DNA of 64,000 nt from Nematostella vectensis (Eukaryota > Cnidaria > Anthozoa > Actiniaria > Edwardsiidae). The DNA lies in assembly GCF_932526225.1 (NCBI RefSeq), contig NC_064037.1:17834471-17898470 (forward strand), in the 5' to 3' direction. How positions within the stretch are numbered: the stretch's first letter is position 1; the number at the start of each line of letters is the position of its first letter. The notes under the pieces are model-generated. The model did no database searches. It saw only the letters and a program-made list of their open reading frames with translations, and was not told the origin of the DNA. Positions 62,081 through 64,000 of this stretch are shown here, one piece after another. Both the position numbers and the translations under genes were made by a program.

Positions 62081-62516
62081 GCAAGTAATTACTGTAAAGA
62101 AATACCAGCTTAAAGTAGTTGAACCTTGATTATAATGCATGGTTATACAATCTGTTTTTGGTTAAAAGCAGGTATATGTACCATGGCACCTGGGGAGAAG
62201 GGGGACATAAAAGGGGAATAATGGTTGTGATACGGGTAGAGGTAGGTGGCAGGGGTGAGGGCGGGAGTATTGTGGGGATAATGCTACGTTGAGTGGAGTT
62301 GGACTATAAGGAGTGTATGGGATAGTGATGCAGTTGTTCTTACCATGGCTTATAGGGTGAATGGGAAGATTAAGGAGGTAGTGGGTAGGGAAGTATAGAC
62401 CGGAAAACAAAAAGGCTGATAAGGGGTAAGGTGTACATGCTGGTGGAGAAAGAAGTGAGTTAAAATATAATGAAAACAACAAAAGATCAAAAACATGCAC
62501 ATAAATGTATATTTAA
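62081..62516 (+). other. ROCK intron 14, left of the transposon
   Basis: Unique purine-rich sequence (GGG and AGG blocks at 62180-62460). No exon seen. It ends in TTAA at 62513-62516, the presumed piggyBac target site. Confidence 0.55.
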
Positions 62517-64000
62517 CCCTTTCACTACTGAAGCCCAATGTGTGTCACATCCTGCTGTTCCTGGAGCCTAATTAGCATTCCCCACTAATTTACACACCAA
62601 AACAAAACATGCATGCTCAGTAGGTTTTGGAGGCAGATTGTAAAGAATAAAGCACAGAAACAAGTAGTGCAGATAATGAAGTTTTTAATGAACCGAAATA
62701 TTGGCGTTTTTGCCACTATTGCTTAGAGCTATAATGATTTGAATTTACAATTTCATACAAAAATTCAAATTTCGCGCCATCTTCTTTACCAATGATCTCA
62801 AATTTTGCATCATTTACAAGATTATTGTTTATCTTAGACACAAAATATAAATAGAACATATAATAAAGGTAGTTGTCAGCATATAGTCATAAGAAATAGT
62901 GTAAAAATAAAGTCTGTACTATGATAGTTTATGCCGTGCCATGGTCCATTTCATGGAATGCCTGGTGGCAACCTTTACGACAGAGACCGACTTTGCAGAC
63001 CGCGCACTCATAGTACGTCTCGATCTTGTAGCCTTTCGGGGTCGTTTTTCCCTTCTTGCTGCAAAGAACACATGCCCTCTTCCTTCCTTCTACATGAGTG
63101 GCGACATGAGCTGAGGCTGGGATGTTCTGGGGAGTTGGGGGAGCAGGGACTCGTGGGCGCTTTCTCGAGTTGAACTTAGCAATAAGCGATTGCGCTAGTT
63201 CTGTCTTGAAAACGATAACAGTCCTCTTCGCCTTTCCTTGTAATTGGCGCTTAAATCCTTCAAGGACGAATGCGTTTGTCACCGCCAGATTGAATAAAAA
63301 CCAAAACACGTATTTATACCATTTACGCGATTGCCAGCCCGAGGAATAAAACGATCGGAGCTGGTCCGCGCAGTCAACTCCTCCCATGTGCGCCGTGTAA
63401 ACATCCGTCACCTTCGGCTTTTCGATGTCTATTTCTTCGCGGCTGCGATACTTTCTTCTCACTGTGCGACCCGGCTCAAGAGGGGAAACATTTGTCGAAA
63501 GAAGACTGACATCCCTCTTGTCGTGCCATTTTGTGAAGAGGAGCTGGCCTCGCTGACGCTGAAGCATTTCACCGGGCTTCAACTTCTCTTTGGCACATGG
63601 CGGCAATTCCCTGCGATTCACGCGCACAGTCCCGCATGCATAGGTTTTTTGATCTAGCAAGTGGTCAAAAAGCCGAACAGTAGTAAAAAAGTTATCACAG
63701 AAGATGTGTCTGTAACTGTTAAGGAAAGGCTTAGCCATATCCATAACCACATCGTAGCCGAGTCCATGGACACGCTGTCTGTTTTCTTGCCCAAGGTAAA
63801 CTTTGTAGTTGCACACGTAGCCGTTGTTCGCGTCGGCCGCCATCCATACTTTTATGCCGTATTTCGTCGGCTTTGCAGGCATATATTGGCGAAAACCAAG
63901 TCTTCCCTTGAAGGCAATCATTCCCTCATCGACTGATATGTCCTTTGAGGGCTCGTAAGCTTGCTGGATACTTTTTAAGACATCGCTCAGTACCGGGCGA
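62517..64000 (-). mobile_element. piggyBac-type DNA transposon (one end plus transposase, cut by window)
   Basis: The left boundary is TTAA (62513-62516) followed by CCCTTTCACTACTG; piggyBac elements insert at and duplicate TTAA and often start CCC. A transposase ORF reads leftward from the window edge and stops at 62929. The other end and the 5' part of the ORF are outside. Inserted antisense in ROCK intron 14. Confidence 0.82.
62929..63999 (-). CDS. piggyBac-type transposase, 5' partial, otherwise intact
   Basis: 357 codons are open from the window edge to the stop. DDE/D residues of the piggyBac family are all visible: first Asp in SVDEGMIAFKGR (codon 63930-63928), second in FCDNFFTTVRLFDHLL, third in MGGVDCADQLRSFYSSGWQS. 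The C-terminus carries a Cys-rich zinc-binding domain (CVLCSKKG ... YYECAVCKVGLCRKGCHQAFHEMDH), as in piggyBac and PGBD proteins. No frameshift or stop was found, so the copy may be recent. The family N-terminus is missing only because of the window edge. Confidence 0.92.
   Translation of the reverse strand, partial: RPVLSDVLKSIQQAYEPSKDISVDEGMIAFKGRLGFRQYMPAKPTKYGIKVWMAADANNGYVCNYKVYLGQENRQRVHGLGYDVVMDMAKPFLNSYRHIFCDNFFTTVRLFDHLLDQKTYACGTVRVNRRELPPCAKEKLKPGEMLQRQRGQLLFTKWHDKRDVSLLSTNVSPLEPGRTVRRKYRSREEIDIEKPKVTDVYTAHMGGVDCADQLRSFYSSGWQSRKWYKYVFWFLFNLAVTNAFVLEGFKRQLQGKAKRTVIVFKTELAQSLIAKFNSRKRPRVPAPPTPQNIPASAHVATHVEGRKRACVLCSKKGKTTPKGYKIETYYECAVCKVGLCRKGCHQAFHEMDHGTA

Noticed and set aside
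62931-63936. Plus-strand ORFs opposite the transposase
   Set aside because: Antisense shadows of a conserved transposase frame with an intact DDD triad.

Overview
The window is eukaryotic and very probably metazoan. Both split genes have canonical spliced exons, and the translated exons match animal TRAPPC12 and Rho kinase (ROCK) closely. The Penelope-like reverse transcriptase/GIY-YIG remnant, the hammerhead ribozyme, the piggyBac-type transposase and the short introns fit an anthozoan cnidarian (sea anemone or coral). That organism call is an inference.

Layout. (1) 1-40698, minus strand: one string of ten phase-compatible exons. The five upstream exons (40698 to 32886) encode an N-myristoylatable EF-hand module. 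The five downstream exons (32814 to 1, running off the window) encode TRAPPC12, a TRAPP vesicle-tethering subunit with TPR repeats. Only 71 bp with matching splice phase separates the two halves, so this is either a fused EF-hand/TRAPPC12 gene or two abutting genes. (2) 38330-40430, inside intron 1: a decayed Penelope-like element, a complete type I hammerhead ribozyme on the opposite strand, and an 80-bp inverted repeat. (3) 42149-43672, plus strand: an intact single-exon cytochrome P450 of the CYP2-clan type. (4) 43673-48167: mostly featureless DNA plus one minisatellite. (5) 48168-62080, plus strand: fourteen exons of ROCK covering the N-terminus, the whole kinase domain and the start of the AGC tail; the gene continues past the window. 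Intron 6 holds a decayed kinase pseudogene on the minus strand. (6) 62517-64000: a piggyBac-type element inserted antisense downstream of ROCK exon 14, cut by the window edge.

The striking feature is tandem repetition. About half of the window is minisatellite DNA, and nearly all of it lies in introns of the two split genes, usually starting within tens of bases of a splice junction. TRAPPC12 intron 6 (about 24.9 kb) is almost wholly a 28-bp satellite of roughly 880 units, nearly every one carrying a strong U1-type 5' splice site (CAG/GTGAG or CAG/GTAAG) on the sense strand. It lies directly against six copies of a 28-bp repeat that is a duplication of the true exon 6/intron 6 boundary. ROCK shows the same behaviour: the exon 9 donor junction and the exon 10 acceptor junction are tandemly duplicated, and a 24-bp array in intron 12 mimics a branch point, pyrimidine tract and AG. 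I regard this set of splice-junction-seeded satellites as the best candidate for an undescribed phenomenon here. Whether it affects splicing, U1 titration or 3'-end suppression is untested inference.

Long open frames inside the minisatellites were not called as genes. Exon boundaries come from reading splice consensus and phase by eye and by recalled similarity to human TRAPPC12 and ROCK1. No alignment was run.
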